Assembly (NCBI GenBank): GCA_021201395.1
Contig: JAJQFB010000027.1
Location: 1-37,068 of the forward strand
Source of the DNA: Clostridiales bacterium
GTDB lineage: Bacteria > Bacillota > Clostridia > Lachnospirales > CAG-274
DNA length: 37,068 nucleotides
Direction of reading: 5' to 3'
The notes beneath the pieces are model-generated. The model searched no databases. It had not been told where the DNA came from and was given only the letters and a program-made list of their open reading frames with translations. Below, piece by piece: positions 25,653 through 35,676 of this stretch. How positions within the stretch are numbered: position 1 is the stretch's first letter; each line of letters begins with the position of its first letter. The translations under genes and the position numbers were made by a program.

Positions 25653-26654
25653 ATGAGTTTTTTGGAAACAACAAAGGCCAGAGCAAAGGCTGACCTCAGG
25701 ACTATAGTTCTTCCCGAAACAAATGACGTAAGAACAATCGAAGCTGCCGACAAGGCTATTGCAGAGGGTATCGCCAATATTATCCTCGTCGGAAGCAAGG
25801 CTGAAATCGAGGGTATCGCAAAGGATTACCCCAACGCTTTAAAAGCAGCTATTATCGACCCCGAAAGCTATGAGAAATTTGATGAAATGGTTAATCTCTT
25901 AGTTGAGCTCAGAAAGGCTAAGGGTATGACAGAGGAAAAGGCTGCGGCCGCTTTAAAGGGCGACTACCTTACTTTCGGCGTTGTTCTTGTTAAAATGGGT
26001 ATTGCAGACGGTATGGTTTCAGGTGCCTGCCACGCTACCGCCGACGTTCTCCGCCCCGCTTTACAGATTATTAAGGCTAAGCCCGGCGTTTCTACCGTTT
26101 CTTCTTTCTTCGTTATGGTTGTTCCCAACTGCGATTTAGGCGAAAAGGGTACTTTCGTATTCTCAGACTGCGGTCTTTCCCAGAACCCCACAAGCGAAGA
26201 GCTTGCGGCTATTGCCTGCTCGGCGGCTGATTCTTTCAAGCTTTTGGTTCAGGCTGAGCCTAAGGTTGCTATGCTTTCACACTCTACAAAGGGTTCCGCT
26301 AAGCACGCCGACATCGACAAGGTAACGGCCGCTGCGGCTATTGCAAAAGAGCTTCGCCCCGACATTCTTCTTGACGGCGAGCTTCAGGCCGACGCAGCTA
26401 TGGTTCCCTCGGTAGGCTCTTCAAAGGCACCCGGTTCACCCGTTGCAGGTCAGGCAAACGTTCTGGTATTCCCCGACCTTGACGCCGGAAACATTGGCTA
26501 TAAGCTTGTTCAGAGACTTGCCAAAGCCGAAGCCTACGGCCCCGCTACACAGGGTCTCGCTAAGCCCGTAAACGACTTGTCAAGAGGCTGTTCCGCCGAT
26601 GACATAGTAGGCGTTATAGCAATTACCTGCGTTCAGGCTCAGGCAAACGGCTGA
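25653..26654 (+). CDS. pta: Phosphate acetyltransferase
   Basis: Converts acetyl-CoA and phosphate to acetyl phosphate and CoA in the cytoplasm. The 333-residue protein is the short, single-domain form. Family stretches seen include IVLPETNDVRTIEAA near the N-terminus, KMGIADGMVSGACHATADVLRPALQ (CoA/substrate region), FSDCGLSQNPTSEELA, and NVLVFPDLDAGNIGYKLVQRL near the C-terminus. AAAGGAG precedes the ATG. Codons are biased toward C-ending forms more than in neighbouring genes, a sign of high expression. It is followed by ackA at 45 bases, together making acetate with ATP. Confidence 0.97.
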   Translation: MSFLETTKARAKADLRTIVLPETNDVRTIEAADKAIAEGIANIILVGSKAEIEGIAKDYPNALKAAIIDPESYEKFDEMVNLLVELRKAKGMTEEKAAAALKGDYLTFGVVLVKMGIADGMVSGACHATADVLRPALQIIKAKPGVSTVSSFFVMVVPNCDLGEKGTFVFSDCGLSQNPTSEELAAIACSAADSFKLLVQAEPKVAMLSHSTKGSAKHADIDKVTAAAAIAKELRPDILLDGELQADAAMVPSVGSSKAPGSPVAGQANVLVFPDLDAGNIGYKLVQRLAKAEAYGPATQGLAKPVNDLSRGCSADDIVGVIAITCVQAQANG

Positions 26655-26699
26655 TAACCGATTAAATCGGAAAAAATAAAAATAAGGAGAAGTAAAAAT

Positions 26700-27893
26700 A
26701 TGAAAATTCTTGTGTTAAACTGCGGAAGCTCATCACTTAAATATCAGCTTATCGATATGGACACAACAGACGTTTTGGCTGTGGGTCTTTGTGAAAGAAT
26801 AGGCATTGACGGAAGATTAAAGCACGAACCCGAGGGCAAGCCCGAATATGTAAGCGAGTCACCCTTACCCGACCACGATGTAGCCGTTAAGGCCGTTATG
26901 GACGCTCTTTTGGATAAAGACCACGGCGTTATTGCCGATATTTCCGAAATCGGCGGCGTAGGCCACAGAGTAGTCCACGGCGGCGAAAGCTTTTCTGAAT
27001 CCGTTATAATCACTCCCGAAGTTAAGGCGGCTATAGAGGATTGCTGCAGTCTTGCGCCTTTACATAACCCGGCTAACTTAATAGGTATCAATGCCTGCGA
27101 AAAGCTTATGCCCGGTGTTCCCCAGGTTGCTGTTTTCGATACTGCTTTTCATCAGACTATGCCGGCAAAGGCTTATATGTATGCTCTCCCCTATGAATTA
27201 TATGAGAAGCATAAAATCCGCCGCTACGGCTTCCACGGAACCAGCCACAAATATGTTTCCCTTAAGTGTGCGGAGCTTATGGGAAAGGCTCCCGAAGATG
27301 TTAAAATCATAACCTGCCATTTGGGAAACGGCGGCTCTTTGGCGGCTGTTGACAAGGGCAAGGTTGTTGACACGACTATGGGTCTTACCCCTCTTGCAGG
27401 TATCATAATGGGAACGAGATGCGGCGATATTGACCCGGCTATCGTTAAATTCCTTATGGACGCAGAAAACCTTTCCGCAGCAGAGGTTGACAGCCTTATG
27501 AACAAGCAGTCAGGCGTTTTGGGTCTTTCCGGTGTATCCTCAGACTTCCGCGATTTAGGGGACGCTGCTGAAAAGGGCAACAAGAGAGCCCGGATTGCTC
27601 TTGATGCTTTCCACTACAGAGTAGCTAAGTTTATAGGCGAATACCTTGTAGCTTTAAACGGTGCAGACGCTATAGTTTTTACAGCCGGCTTAGGCGAAAA
27701 CTCAGGCTCCAGCCGTCAGGCTATCTGCGACTATCTTACATTCTTAGGCATTAAGCTTGACCCTGAGAAGAACTCTCAGAGAGGAAAGGCTCAGTGTATC
27801 TCAACAGAGGATTCACCCATAAAGGTTTATGTAATCCCCACAAATGAAGAACTTATGATAGCCCAGGACACAAACAAGCTTATAAACGGCTGA
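26700..27893 (+). CDS. ackA: Acetate kinase
   Basis: Makes ATP and acetate from acetyl phosphate and ADP, the energy-yielding end of acetate fermentation. At 397 residues it is full length. Active-site positions by comparison with the Methanosarcina enzyme: N7 in [10 protein letters not shown]90 in [10 protein letters not shown]146 in FDTAFH, H178 in GFHGTSH, the arginine of MGTRCGD, and the late glutamate in [16 protein letters not shown] precedes the ATG. It is the second gene of pta-ackA, closed by a strong terminator, and shows the same expression-biased codon use. Confidence 0.97.
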   Translation: MKILVLNCGSSSLKYQLIDMDTTDVLAVGLCERIGIDGRLKHEPEGKPEYVSESPLPDHDVAVKAVMDALLDKDHGVIADISEIGGVGHRVVHGGESFSESVIITPEVKAAIEDCCSLAPLHNPANLIGINACEKLMPGVPQVAVFDTAFHQTMPAKAYMYALPYELYEKHKIRRYGFHGTSHKYVSLKCAELMGKAPEDVKIITCHLGNGGSLAAVDKGKVVDTTMGLTPLAGIIMGTRCGDIDPAIVKFLMDAENLSAAEVDSLMNKQSGVLGLSGVSSDFRDLGDAAEKGNKRARIALDAFHYRVAKFIGEYLVALNGADAIVFTAGLGENSGSSRQAICDYLTFLGIKLDPEKNSQRGKAQCISTEDSPIKVYVIPTNEELMIAQDTNKLING

Positions 27894-27930
27894 TAAACAT
27901 CAGTACAGAGCTTAAAATTTAAATAAATAC

Positions 27931-27968
27931 AGGGAACGCTTTGCAAAAATAAGAGCGTTCCCTTTTTA
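27931..27968 (+). terminator. Terminator of pta-ackA
   Basis: AGGGAACGCT (27931-27940) and AGCGTTCCCT (27954-27963) form a perfect 10-bp stem, followed by five T. Confidence 0.92.
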
Positions 27969-28019
27969 GAAAAAAGGACTTATTCTTTAGGGTAAATTTT
28001 AAAAAATTTGTATAATCTG

Positions 28020-28048
28020 TTGCAATCTATTTCAGAATTTGGTATAAT
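28020..28048 (+). promoter_or_regulatory. Promoter of the phosphofructokinase gene, extended -10
   Basis: TTGCAA (28020-28025), 17-base spacer ending in TGG, TATAAT (28043-28048). A further TATAAT at 28011-28016 has no good -35. Confidence 0.75.
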
Positions 28049-28093
28049 AAACTTAAATATTGTACATATAAAACTATGGAGGTGCATTTAACT

Positions 28094-29311
28094 ATGTCAT
28101 TAGGAAATATTATTGTCGGTCAGTCAGGCGGCCCTACTTCTGTTATTAACTCAAGTCTTGCCGGAGTTTTTAAAACCGCTCTCGATATGAATCAGGGTAA
28201 GGTTTACGGTATGTTAAACGGTATTGACGGCCTGCTTCATGGTCAGTATATCGATATGACCGAAAGAATCAAAAACGATCTCGACGTTGAGCTCTTAAAG
28301 AGAACTCCCTCGTCTTTCTTGGGCTCCTGCCGCAGGAAGGTTAAACCGGAGGACTATGACGATGTATTTAAGATTTTAAACGAGCTTGAAATAGGTGCTT
28401 TCTTCTATATCGGCGGAAACGACTCTATGGACACAATCAAGCAGCTTTCCGCATACGGAAACAAGATAGGTTCTCCTATCCGCTTTATGGGTGTTCCCAA
28501 AACAATCGACAACGACTTAGCAGTAACAGACCATACTCCCGGCTACGGCTCCGCAGCTAAATACATCGGTTCAACCTTAAAAGAGGTTATCCGCGACGGT
28601 CTTGTTTACAGCCACGCTACAGTTTCCGTTGTTGAAATTATGGGCAGAGACGCAGGCTGGCTCACACTTGCGGCTTCACTTGCCAAAGGAGAGGACTGCG
28701 AGGGCGTAGACCTTATCTATCTTCCCGAGGTTCCCTTCGATTTGGACAAGTTTGTAGCAAAGGTTAAAGAGCTTCACGAAAAGAAAGGCTCTCTCGTTAT
28801 AGCTGTTTCAGAGGGTATCCACACGGCGGACGGAAAGTACGTTTGTGAAATGAGCGCCTCAGACAGAATGGTTGACTCTTTCGGCCACGTTGCTTTAAGC
28901 GGAACCGCTTCCTATCTTTCAAACCTTCTTGCAGGAGAACTCGGCTGTAAGACAAGAGCTATCGAGTTTTCAACAATGCAGAGATGTGCTAACCATATAG
29001 CTTCCCTTACAGACATAAACGAAGCCTATGCGGCAGGGGCTATGGCTGTTGAGGCTGCGGCTAAGGGCGAAACAGGCAAGGTTGTTATATTTAAGAGAGT
29101 TTCAACAGAGCCCTACATTATGACAACGGAAACCTATGATGTAAACGCTATTGCAAACGAGGTTAAGAATGTTCCCTTAGAGTGGATCATCAACGACGGA
29201 ACAGGTATCTCAGACGAAGCCGTTAAATATCTCCGTCCCCTTATTGCCGGCGAGCTTCAGCCCATTATGGTAAACGGTCTGCCCAGACACATTACCGTTA
29301 AAGACTGCTGA
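28094..29311 (+). CDS. pfp: 6-phosphofructokinase, pyrophosphate-dependent type
   Basis: Phosphorylates fructose 6-phosphate, reversibly if PPi is the donor. The 405-residue protein shows GGNDSMD (107-113) and PKTIDNDL (135-142): aspartate at the second position (D110) and lysine (K136) are the pair that marks PPi-using enzymes, where ATP-PFK has two glycines. MGRDAGWL (183-190) is the substrate loop. The ATG at 28094 is preferred because GGAGGTG (28078-28084) sits correctly before it; the in-frame ATG at 28076 overlaps that ribosome site. It is transcribed alone and shows expression-biased codons. PPi use fits anaerobes that save ATP in glycolysis; the cofactor call is from two residues only. 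Confidence 0.92.
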   Translation: MSLGNIIVGQSGGPTSVINSSLAGVFKTALDMNQGKVYGMLNGIDGLLHGQYIDMTERIKNDLDVELLKRTPSSFLGSCRRKVKPEDYDDVFKILNELEIGAFFYIGGNDSMDTIKQLSAYGNKIGSPIRFMGVPKTIDNDLAVTDHTPGYGSAAKYIGSTLKEVIRDGLVYSHATVSVVEIMGRDAGWLTLAASLAKGEDCEGVDLIYLPEVPFDLDKFVAKVKELHEKKGSLVIAVSEGIHTADGKYVCEMSASDRMVDSFGHVALSGTASYLSNLLAGELGCKTRAIEFSTMQRCANHIASLTDINEAYAAGAMAVEAAAKGETGKVVIFKRVSTEPYIMTTETYDVNAIANEVKNVPLEWIINDGTGISDEAVKYLRPLIAGELQPIMVNGLPRHITVKDC

Positions 29312-29354
29312 TAAATTTCCGAAAACGGAAAAATGCAAAAATAACAAAAATAAT

Positions 29355-29394
29355 CCCCGAAGCCTGAAAAATCAAGGGCTTCGGGGTTTTATTA
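29355..29394. terminator. Bidirectional terminator between PFK and the glycan operon
   Basis: CCCCGAAGCC (29355-29364) and GGCTTCGGGG (29377-29386) form a perfect 10-bp stem; T-rich tails exist on both strands. Confidence 0.92.
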
Positions 29395-29409
29395 TATTGC
29401 CGTACATTT

Positions 29410-32400
29410 CTATACTTCAAATTTGTTTTCCAAATTGTTCTCCCTCAAAAAGGCGGCGTATTCCTTTACAAGGGTAGGATAGGCTTTATAAAATTCGTTG
29501 TAATCCGTTTTGTCTATAAGCTCGTCTATGCTTGTTGCCTCCGTAAATTCCTCAAGAGTTAAATGGGGCAGCTTAAACAGATCTATAAGCTCTGCGGTTC
29601 TGTTGTCGTGGGTTATCCACAAAGCCGGAATACCGTTTCTTAAAGCCATCATATTTCCGTGGAAACGGCTTCCGAAAGAGAAAGTAAAGCCTCCGTTTTT
29701 CAAAAAATCGGTCCACTCTTCCAAATCAAAGAACATATGAGCCTTTTTCTTCATAAATTTTTTAAGTCTGCTCTGTTCAGGGGAAATTCCCGGATAACGC
29801 ATATAATATGTCTTTTCGTCAACCTCTCCCTCATCTGCGAGAAGCTCCGGCAGCTCCGTCATCATCTGCATAATCCATTCACCGTTGTTCTTAATACCGA
29901 ATTCGAGAAGCTTTGACTCTTCGGTTCTTTTCGCCGTAACATTAAAAACAAGCTTTTCGGCTGTAGGCTTCGGCAGCTTTTTATATTCGGTTCCGAAGTA
30001 GTTGTAAATCGTGGGACAGCCTATTATCCTGTAATTTTTTATGCCCATAATTTCAAGACAGTCCGCCGTAAATTCGCCTCTTACGCCCAAAGAAACACAC
30101 CTGTCGGCGGCCATTCTGAAAAAGTTTATCTTTTCTTCGCTCAGGGCGGAAACAAGCTTTCTGGGGGTATTGTTGGGGTAATAGGCCTGAGAACCGAGTC
30201 CCACCATAGTTATGGGGCAGTCTGTTCCCTCATAGGCCCCTGCCATATCCCTTATAAAGCTGTCGTCGTTTGCTATAATAAAGTTAGAGGAGGCGATTGC
30301 TCCGGAAACAGGCAGCTCTCTCGCCGCAATATTTATTTTAACCGAATTGAACCACAGCTCGTCTTTATATATAAGCTGTTTCCTCATTGCGTCCACAAAC
30401 ACCATATTTCCCGTATTTCCGCCTACAAGAAGCATTTTTTCGTCAAGGGATTTATCTTTATCGGAGCTTACGGCTATAATCGGGTTTATCAAAACTGTCT
30501 TATATTTGTCTTTATAATAACGCTCCGACTGTTTTCCGATTAAGCTGTCGTTTTCGGCTCTGTCGCTTAATATTCTTTCGGCACTGTAAAGCTTTTCAAA
30601 GCTTTCCCTTGTTCCGCCTACGTGTTCCCGATAAAACCTGAATATAATTTCATTGTTTCTCTCTATAACGCTCCTCGGAACGTGATAAAGCTTCCTCAGT
30701 GTTTTGGCCACCATCTCATGCTCAACATAATAGGTGTCGTTCATATAGGTTTTTGCGGAGCTGTTTGAAGAGTGGAAACGGAAATAGCTCTTTGTGTCTG
30801 CTGTGTAAGCAAGCTTTCCGCCGTAAAGTATACAGAGATAGAATATCCAGTCGCCGCATATCTTCATTTTATACCAGTCGTCATAGTCAAAAAGCTTAAA
30901 ATCATCGGGCTTTCTGAAAACCGCTCCCGAAGCGTTGGGAATTGTGTTTTTAATTCCCAAAAATTCGTCGGCTTCGTTTCCGCTATCCGCAACGAAGCTG
31001 CCTCTCCATCTTTGCTCGTCAAGCTCCCCTACATATTTAAAAAATCCGTTTTGGATTTCCTCTCCCTTTTCGTTTGTAAAGGCATACTGACAATAGGACA
31101 GCTTAACCTTTTCGTCCTCAAAGGCCGGAATAAGCTTTTCAAGCATATTTGTCTCACAAAAATCATCAGATTCGGCAATCCAAACCAAATCGCCCTCGGC
31201 ACTCTTTATGCCTTTAGCCCACTGATAGAAAACACCGCCGGAGTTTTTCTCATTAAACATAACACGGCTTTTCTCCGGATATTTTTCGGCATATTCCCTC
31301 ATAATTTCCGGGCTGCCGTCTGTTGAACAGTCGTCAAGCAGCAAAACCTCTGTATTTTTATAGCTTTGGTTATATATACAGTCAAGGCGCTTTCTTATAT
31401 AAAGAGAGTGGTTGTAATTGGGAACAACAACGCTGACCTTAGGGCAATTTTCTCCCTTTTCGGCGTTTACAAGAAGCTCTCCCGATTTTTTAAGAGCAGA
31501 AACGGCCTCTTCAACATTTGTTCTGTCGGGATTTTTCTCATACACCTTATTATATACATCTATATATTGTCTGCAAATATTTCCTATTTCAAAATCCGCC
31601 GCTTTAATAACGGCTCTCTTTCGGGCTTCATCGTAAAAAGCCTTGTCCGTCACAAATCTCAAAAGCTTTTCGGTAAGAACCTCTTCATTAACCGTCATAT
31701 CCTCAAGGTCGAATATGTCCCCTGCCAATTCTCCGTTACAGTCAAGCATATATTTAACGTCTCCTATATTGCTTGCAAGAACGGGAATACCGCACATAAG
31801 CGCCTCGATTATACAAAGGGGTGCACTTTCGGAGGCGTAGTAAGAGGGAAGCATACACAAATCGCTTTTTGCAAAATAGTCGCAGGGGTTGTTTCTGAAG
31901 CCCAAAAAATGTATAAAATCATTTCCCAGCTTTTTTGCGTTTTCCGTATAAAATTCTCCCTCTCCCAAAAGCAGCAGATGAACGTCTATTCCCGTTTTTT
32001 CTCTTACCGCCTTAACGGCGTTTACGGCGTGGAGCCAGCCTTTCTGGGGCATGGCACGGCTTGCTATTGCGGCTGTAAAGCTGTTTTCGCCTATGCCGTA
32101 TTCCGAAAGGTCAACATCTTTAATTTCAGGTCTTTCCATACCGTTGGGTATTTTAATAAATTTGCCGCTTCTGTATACGTTATAATCCATAAAGGGCTTA
32201 AGGTTTTTGTCGGCCACATAGGTCCAGTAATCCGTATTTGACATAAGTGCAGTTAAAGAAAACAGGTATTCAAGAATCTCATCTTCCAAATTCTCATACA
32301 TACCGTGTGAGGTTCCTACATTTAAAACGGTTTTTTCAAGCTCGGGATATTCCGCAATAGTGCTGCATACAAAGCTCTGAACGCCCTGATGGTGAGAGCT

Positions 32401-34068
32401 TATAACCTGAATACCCAGTCTTTTTATATTAAGAGCAAGCTCAAGATGTGTATCGGCGTATATAACGGGAATAGCTCTGTTTAATATTTCTCTTACCTTC
32501 GGGGCGTTTTCCTCCTTATCCTCCTTAAGGCAAAAAACAGTAACGTTATAGCCCATATCATAAAACTTGTTTGCAAGTCTTATGGGCATAATTTCCCCTC
32601 CGCCGAAAGAAAAGGCATATATGCCTATGAGAAGATTGGGTTTCCTCTCGCCCATAAGCCCCCTGTAATCAACATCTTCTTCAAAAAGCTCAAAGCCGTT
32701 TTTGTATTTCCTGCCGAAAGCTTCCCTTACTTTTTCAATACAGTAAAGCTTGCGGCTGTTGTCAAGGGCATATTTTTCCGCTATTATATTCAAAACCTTT
32801 TTATAATAGCCGGGCTCGTCCTTAAAATCCCGTGAATCGGAGGCATTTTCGCTGTGAATTAAAACGGCTTTTCCTCCGGCAATAAGGTTTAAAACAACAG
32901 GATAGACATCGTCGCCGTTGTCAAGGCTCAGTGAAGAATTTTCCGATATTATGCTCTTCGTGTTTCTGAAAACAACATTGCCGAGGCATATAGCCCCCTC
33001 AGGCAGGCTCTTCATTGCAAAATCGATATAGGACAGTACATTGTAGTCATAACTGCCTAAGTTTTCCTTTGTATTAAGAACGGCATAAACAGACTCGTCC
33101 TTAAAAAATTTGACGGCTTTCTTTAAAAAGCCATAGTCCGGCGTTTCGGAGCCTTTAAATATACATATAATATCGCCCTTTGCTTTTTTAACGGCTTCGT
33201 CAATACTGTCTTTGATTGGGATTATTTCCTTATAGTCGTAAGCTGCCGCCTCAGCCGCTTCAAGACGATCCTCAGTGCAGACAATAGACAGCGTTAAATT
33301 TGTCTTATAGTCAAAACGCTTTGAATTTTGGGCATAAATATCGTTAAGGTTCAGGTCGGAAAGATAGTAGAAATTTCCGCTTCTGCCCTCTGCTTTTCCG
33401 TGCTTTATATAGTGAATAAAGGGATTAATCCTCATATTGTCCAGAAGGTCAGGGTTTGTGTTCATATAATATGAGGGGGAAAACTCGTAACAGGGCCGCC
33501 TGTCCTCATACATACCCTTAAAGACATAGTGAATAACGGGGGTAGTCAAAACCCTGCCTACAGACCTCAAAAGGGGGGTTCCGCTTAAACGCAGCTTCCA
33601 GCCGAATTTTGCCTTAAGCTTCCTCTCCACGTCCTTATTGTTGTCAAGGTAAAACTGACCCTCGAACATACCGCTTCTTATGATGGTTACAATGTCCTTT
33701 ATATCCGTAAGTTTTTGCCTGAAATCTCTTAATCTGTTTTTTACCCACATATCATAAAGGGTATCGTTTTCCGTGTTATCCGCAGGGTTTACGGGAAGCC
33801 TGCCCTCTGCTTTTCCGAAAAGAATATAGTGATAGAGGGGGTTTATGCCCGCTTCTTTAACATCGGGATATTTCTCAAGATAGAAATTGTTGTCAAAATC
33901 AGGCCCGGGGTTTTTGTTCTCATTTATACCGTTTAAGAAATAATACTCAATAATATCCCCCTCGGGCTGAGTTTGGAACTGGGCTCTGTAATAATCCTCG
34001 TCAAAAAGCCTGCTTTTAAGAATCTGTTTTTTAATTGTTTTAAGCCTTTTTTCTTCTTTGGAACTCAT
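29410..34068 (-). CDS. Giant multidomain glycosyltransferase / pyruvyltransferase
   Basis: A 1552-residue cytoplasmic protein without membrane segments. N-terminal repeats (21-92, 128-192, 196-231) carry the FYLEKYPDV...INPLYHYILFGKAEGR pattern seen in large polysaccharide glycosyltransferases. Residues about 258-400 resemble a GT-A fold without its metal-binding acids. A GT4 (GT-B) module spans about 478-845, with SFGGGE at 487-492 and the EX7E pair E747/E755. A GT2 module spans about 877-1100, with SVVVPNYNHS, D912/D913 and AESDD (965-969). A polysaccharide pyruvyltransferase module spans about 1211-1500, with GSRFHGNMMAL (1466-1476). It likely adds two sugars and a pyruvyl ketal (or related group) to a surface glycan exported by the adjacent ABC system; its start overlaps the ATPase gene stop (ATGA). 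Confidence 0.88.
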   Translation of the reverse strand: MSSKEEKRLKTIKKQILKSRLFDEDYYRAQFQTQPEGDIIEYYFLNGINENKNPGPDFDNNFYLEKYPDVKEAGINPLYHYILFGKAEGRLPVNPADNTENDTLYDMWVKNRLRDFRQKLTDIKDIVTIIRSGMFEGQFYLDNNKDVERKLKAKFGWKLRLSGTPLLRSVGRVLTTPVIHYVFKGMYEDRRPCYEFSPSYYMNTNPDLLDNMRINPFIHYIKHGKAEGRSGNFYYLSDLNLNDIYAQNSKRFDYKTNLTLSIVCTEDRLEAAEAAAYDYKEIIPIKDSIDEAVKKAKGDIICIFKGSETPDYGFLKKAVKFFKDESVYAVLNTKENLGSYDYNVLSYIDFAMKSLPEGAICLGNVVFRNTKSIISENSSLSLDNGDDVYPVVLNLIAGGKAVLIHSENASDSRDFKDEPGYYKKVLNIIAEKYALDNSRKLYCIEKVREAFGRKYKNGFELFEEDVDYRGLMGERKPNLLIGIYAFSFGGGEIMPIRLANKFYDMGYNVTVFCLKEDKEENAPKVREILNRAIPVIYADTHLELALNIKRLGIQVISSHHQGVQSFVCSTIAEYPELEKTVLNVGTSHGMYENLEDEILEYLFSLTALMSNTDYWTYVADKNLKPFMDYNVYRSGKFIKIPNGMERPEIKDVDLSEYGIGENSFTAAIASRAMPQKGWLHAVNAVKAVREKTGIDVHLLLLGEGEFYTENAKKLGNDFIHFLGFRNNPCDYFAKSDLCMLPSYYASESAPLCIIEALMCGIPVLASNIGDVKYMLDCNGELAGDIFDLEDMTVNEEVLTEKLLRFVTDKAFYDEARKRAVIKAADFEIGNICRQYIDVYNKVYEKNPDRTNVEEAVSALKKSGELLVNAEKGENCPKVSVVVPNYNHSLYIRKRLDCIYNQSYKNTEVLLLDDCSTDGSPEIMREYAEKYPEKSRVMFNEKNSGGVFYQWAKGIKSAEGDLVWIAESDDFCETNMLEKLIPAFEDEKVKLSYCQYAFTNEKGEEIQNGFFKYVGELDEQRWRGSFVADSGNEADEFLGIKNTIPNASGAVFRKPDDFKLFDYDDWYKMKICGDWIFYLCILYGGKLAYTADTKSYFRFHSSNSSAKTYMNDTYYVEHEMVAKTLRKLYHVPRSVIERNNEIIFRFYREHVGGTRESFEKLYSAERILSDRAENDSLIGKQSERYYKDKYKTVLINPIIAVSSDKDKSLDEKMLLVGGNTGNMVFVDAMRKQLIYKDELWFNSVKINIAARELPVSGAIASSNFIIANDDSFIRDMAGAYEGTDCPITMVGLGSQAYYPNNTPRKLVSALSEEKINFFRMAADRCVSLGVRGEFTADCLEIMGIKNYRIIGCPTIYNYFGTEYKKLPKPTAEKLVFNVTAKRTEESKLLEFGIKNNGEWIMQMMTELPELLADEGEVDEKTYYMRYPGISPEQSRLKKFMKKKAHMFFDLEEWTDFLKNGGFTFSFGSRFHGNMMALRNGIPALWITHDNRTAELIDLFKLPHLTLEEFTEATSIDELIDKTDYNEFYKAYPTLVKEYAAFLRENNLENKFEV

Positions 34069-34802
34069 TTCTTCCCCTGCCTTTCCACGTCCTCGTTATA
34101 CATGGCCAAGCCGTCCTCAACATCTCCGTTAAAGGCTATTTTGCCGTCCCTTATATATACCACCCTGTTGCAAAATTCTCTTATAAGCTTGTCTGAGTGA
34201 GAGGAGAAAAGAACGGACTTCCCTGCGTGGAAAAGCTCGGTTGTCTTTGCCTTTGACTTTGCCTGAAAGTTTTTGTCGCCTACGGAAAAAACCTCGTCTA
34301 CTATGAGTATGTTGGGGTCGGAAAAAACGGCAAGGCCGAAGCCAAGCCTTGCGGACATACCGGAGGAATACATTCTCAGGGGCAGGTCGAAATAATCCCC
34401 CAAATCCACAAAATCTATTATGTCGTCCAATATGCCGTCAATATCCTCACGGCTCATTCCCATAAGCATACCCTTGTAGTAAAGGTTTTTCCTGCCTGTC
34501 AGGTCGGGGTTAAAGCCTGCGCTTAGGTTTATAAGAGAGCCTATACGTCCCTGTGTTTCAATGGTACCTGCGGTAGGGAAAGTTATGCCGGCTACAAGCT
34601 TCATAAGGGTAGACTTTCCCGCGCCGTTTTTTCCTATTACCCCTACCATCTCGCTTTTGCCTACGTCCAAGGTAATATTATCAAGGGCGACTTTCTCTAT
34701 TCCCTTAAGTTTTTTTGTAAACAGCCAACTGAAAATATGATAGTCCTTTTCAAATATATAAAACTTTTTTGTAAGATTTCTTACTTCTATAGAATTTTTC
34801 AT
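34065..34802 (-). CDS. Polysaccharide ABC exporter ATPase (Wzt/TagH type)
   Basis: Powers export of lipid-linked glycan or teichoic-acid-like polymer. The 245-residue protein has Walker A GKNGAGKS (57-64), signature SSGMS (146-150) in YSSGMSARLGF, Walker B ILIVDE (165-170) and the H-loop in FSSHSDK. The YSSGM signature is typical of the Wzt/TagH group. It lacks the C-terminal carbohydrate-binding domain of long Wzt proteins, so cargo is probably not recognised by this subunit. I place the start at ATG 34802, spaced correctly from GAGGTGG, and not at the GTG nine bases upstream that directly follows the permease stop. Confidence 0.93.
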   Translation of the reverse strand: MKNSIEVRNLTKKFYIFEKDYHIFSWLFTKKLKGIEKVALDNITLDVGKSEMVGVIGKNGAGKSTLMKLVAGITFPTAGTIETQGRIGSLINLSAGFNPDLTGRKNLYYKGMLMGMSREDIDGILDDIIDFVDLGDYFDLPLRMYSSGMSARLGFGLAVFSDPNILIVDEVFSVGDKNFQAKSKAKTTELFHAGKSVLFSSHSDKLIREFCNRVVYIRDGKIAFNGDVEDGLAMYNEDVERQGKK

Positions 34803-34812
34803 ACAGCCCACC

Positions 34813-35616
34813 TCACATCAAATCGGCGTAATATCTTCTGAGCTTATACTGTACAAAGCTGCCTATTACAAAAAGAATAAGAACGCAAAGCCAAAAATAA
34901 GCCGAATATATTAAATTGGGAATATCCCCCACAACAAAGGCGTCGCGGTAGCCGTTTATTATATAGACCATAGGGTTTATGTGAATAGCGTAATTCAAAA
35001 CAGGCATAGTTACAATATGCTTATAGCCCCAAACAATGGGCATTGTATACATAAGCACCCTTATGGTAACAAGGAAGAGCTGCTGAAAGTCGCTTGAAAC
35101 AGCCACAAAGGCCGAAATAAGCAGCATAAGGGCATACATAAGCATAAGCATACACAGTGTATAGTATAAAAACAGGAAAATATTGAAGTTTCCTATATAA
35201 CCGTAAATAATACAGGTGGCAAATATAAATATATAAGTAGGTATTCTCTTAAAGAATATAGCTGTTATTTCAATGGAGGGTATAATTGTTATGGGGAATT
35301 TTATGCTCTGTATTATGGAGCGGTATGACTTAATAGAGGCCGAGCCTACGTTTAAAACCTCGTTTATATAAAACCAGGGTATAAGACCCGTAACAAGGTA
35401 TACCACATTGTGCATATTGTCAATTTCTCCCGAACCGGCCATTAAAATTCTGAACAGTACAAATACAAAGAAATAAACAAAATCGTGAAGATAAAGCCAC
35501 AAAACGCCGAGAGAGGTTCTCAGAGTTTGTTTATTCATATTGACAATGGCCAGCTTAAGTATAAGGCCTCTGTTATCGAAATGCTCCTTAAAAACAAATT
35601 TTACAGCTTCCGGCAT
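34813..35616 (-). CDS. Polysaccharide ABC exporter permease (Wzm/TagG type)
   Basis: A 267-residue membrane protein of the ABC-2 permease family with six predicted membrane segments after an amphipathic N-terminus (FKEHFDNRGLILKLAI). The LGVLWLYLHDFVYFFVF stretch and the C-terminal NPMVYIINGYRDAF are characteristic. It forms the membrane channel with the neighbouring ATPase and is the first gene of the three-gene glycan operon. AAAGG precedes the ATG. The leader between its promoter and start codon contains a MITE-like repeat (copy C). Confidence 0.92.
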   Translation of the reverse strand: MPEAVKFVFKEHFDNRGLILKLAIVNMNKQTLRTSLGVLWLYLHDFVYFFVFVLFRILMAGSGEIDNMHNVVYLVTGLIPWFYINEVLNVGSASIKSYRSIIQSIKFPITIIPSIEITAIFFKRIPTYIFIFATCIIYGYIGNFNIFLFLYYTLCMLMLMYALMLLISAFVAVSSDFQQLFLVTIRVLMYTMPIVWGYKHIVTMPVLNYAIHINPMVYIINGYRDAFVVGDIPNLIYSAYFWLCVLILFVIGSFVQYKLRRYYADLM

Positions 35617-35676
35617 ATTTTTTTAACCTTTCAATATATATTCTCTTGTATATTTCAGCTTTTCCTAATGTTTTTC

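Noticed and set aside
31366..32241. A 291-codon plus-strand frame opposite the giant glycosyltransferase gene
   Set aside because: Antisense shadow of the GT4/GT2 modules; composition and lack of a ribosome site argue against it.
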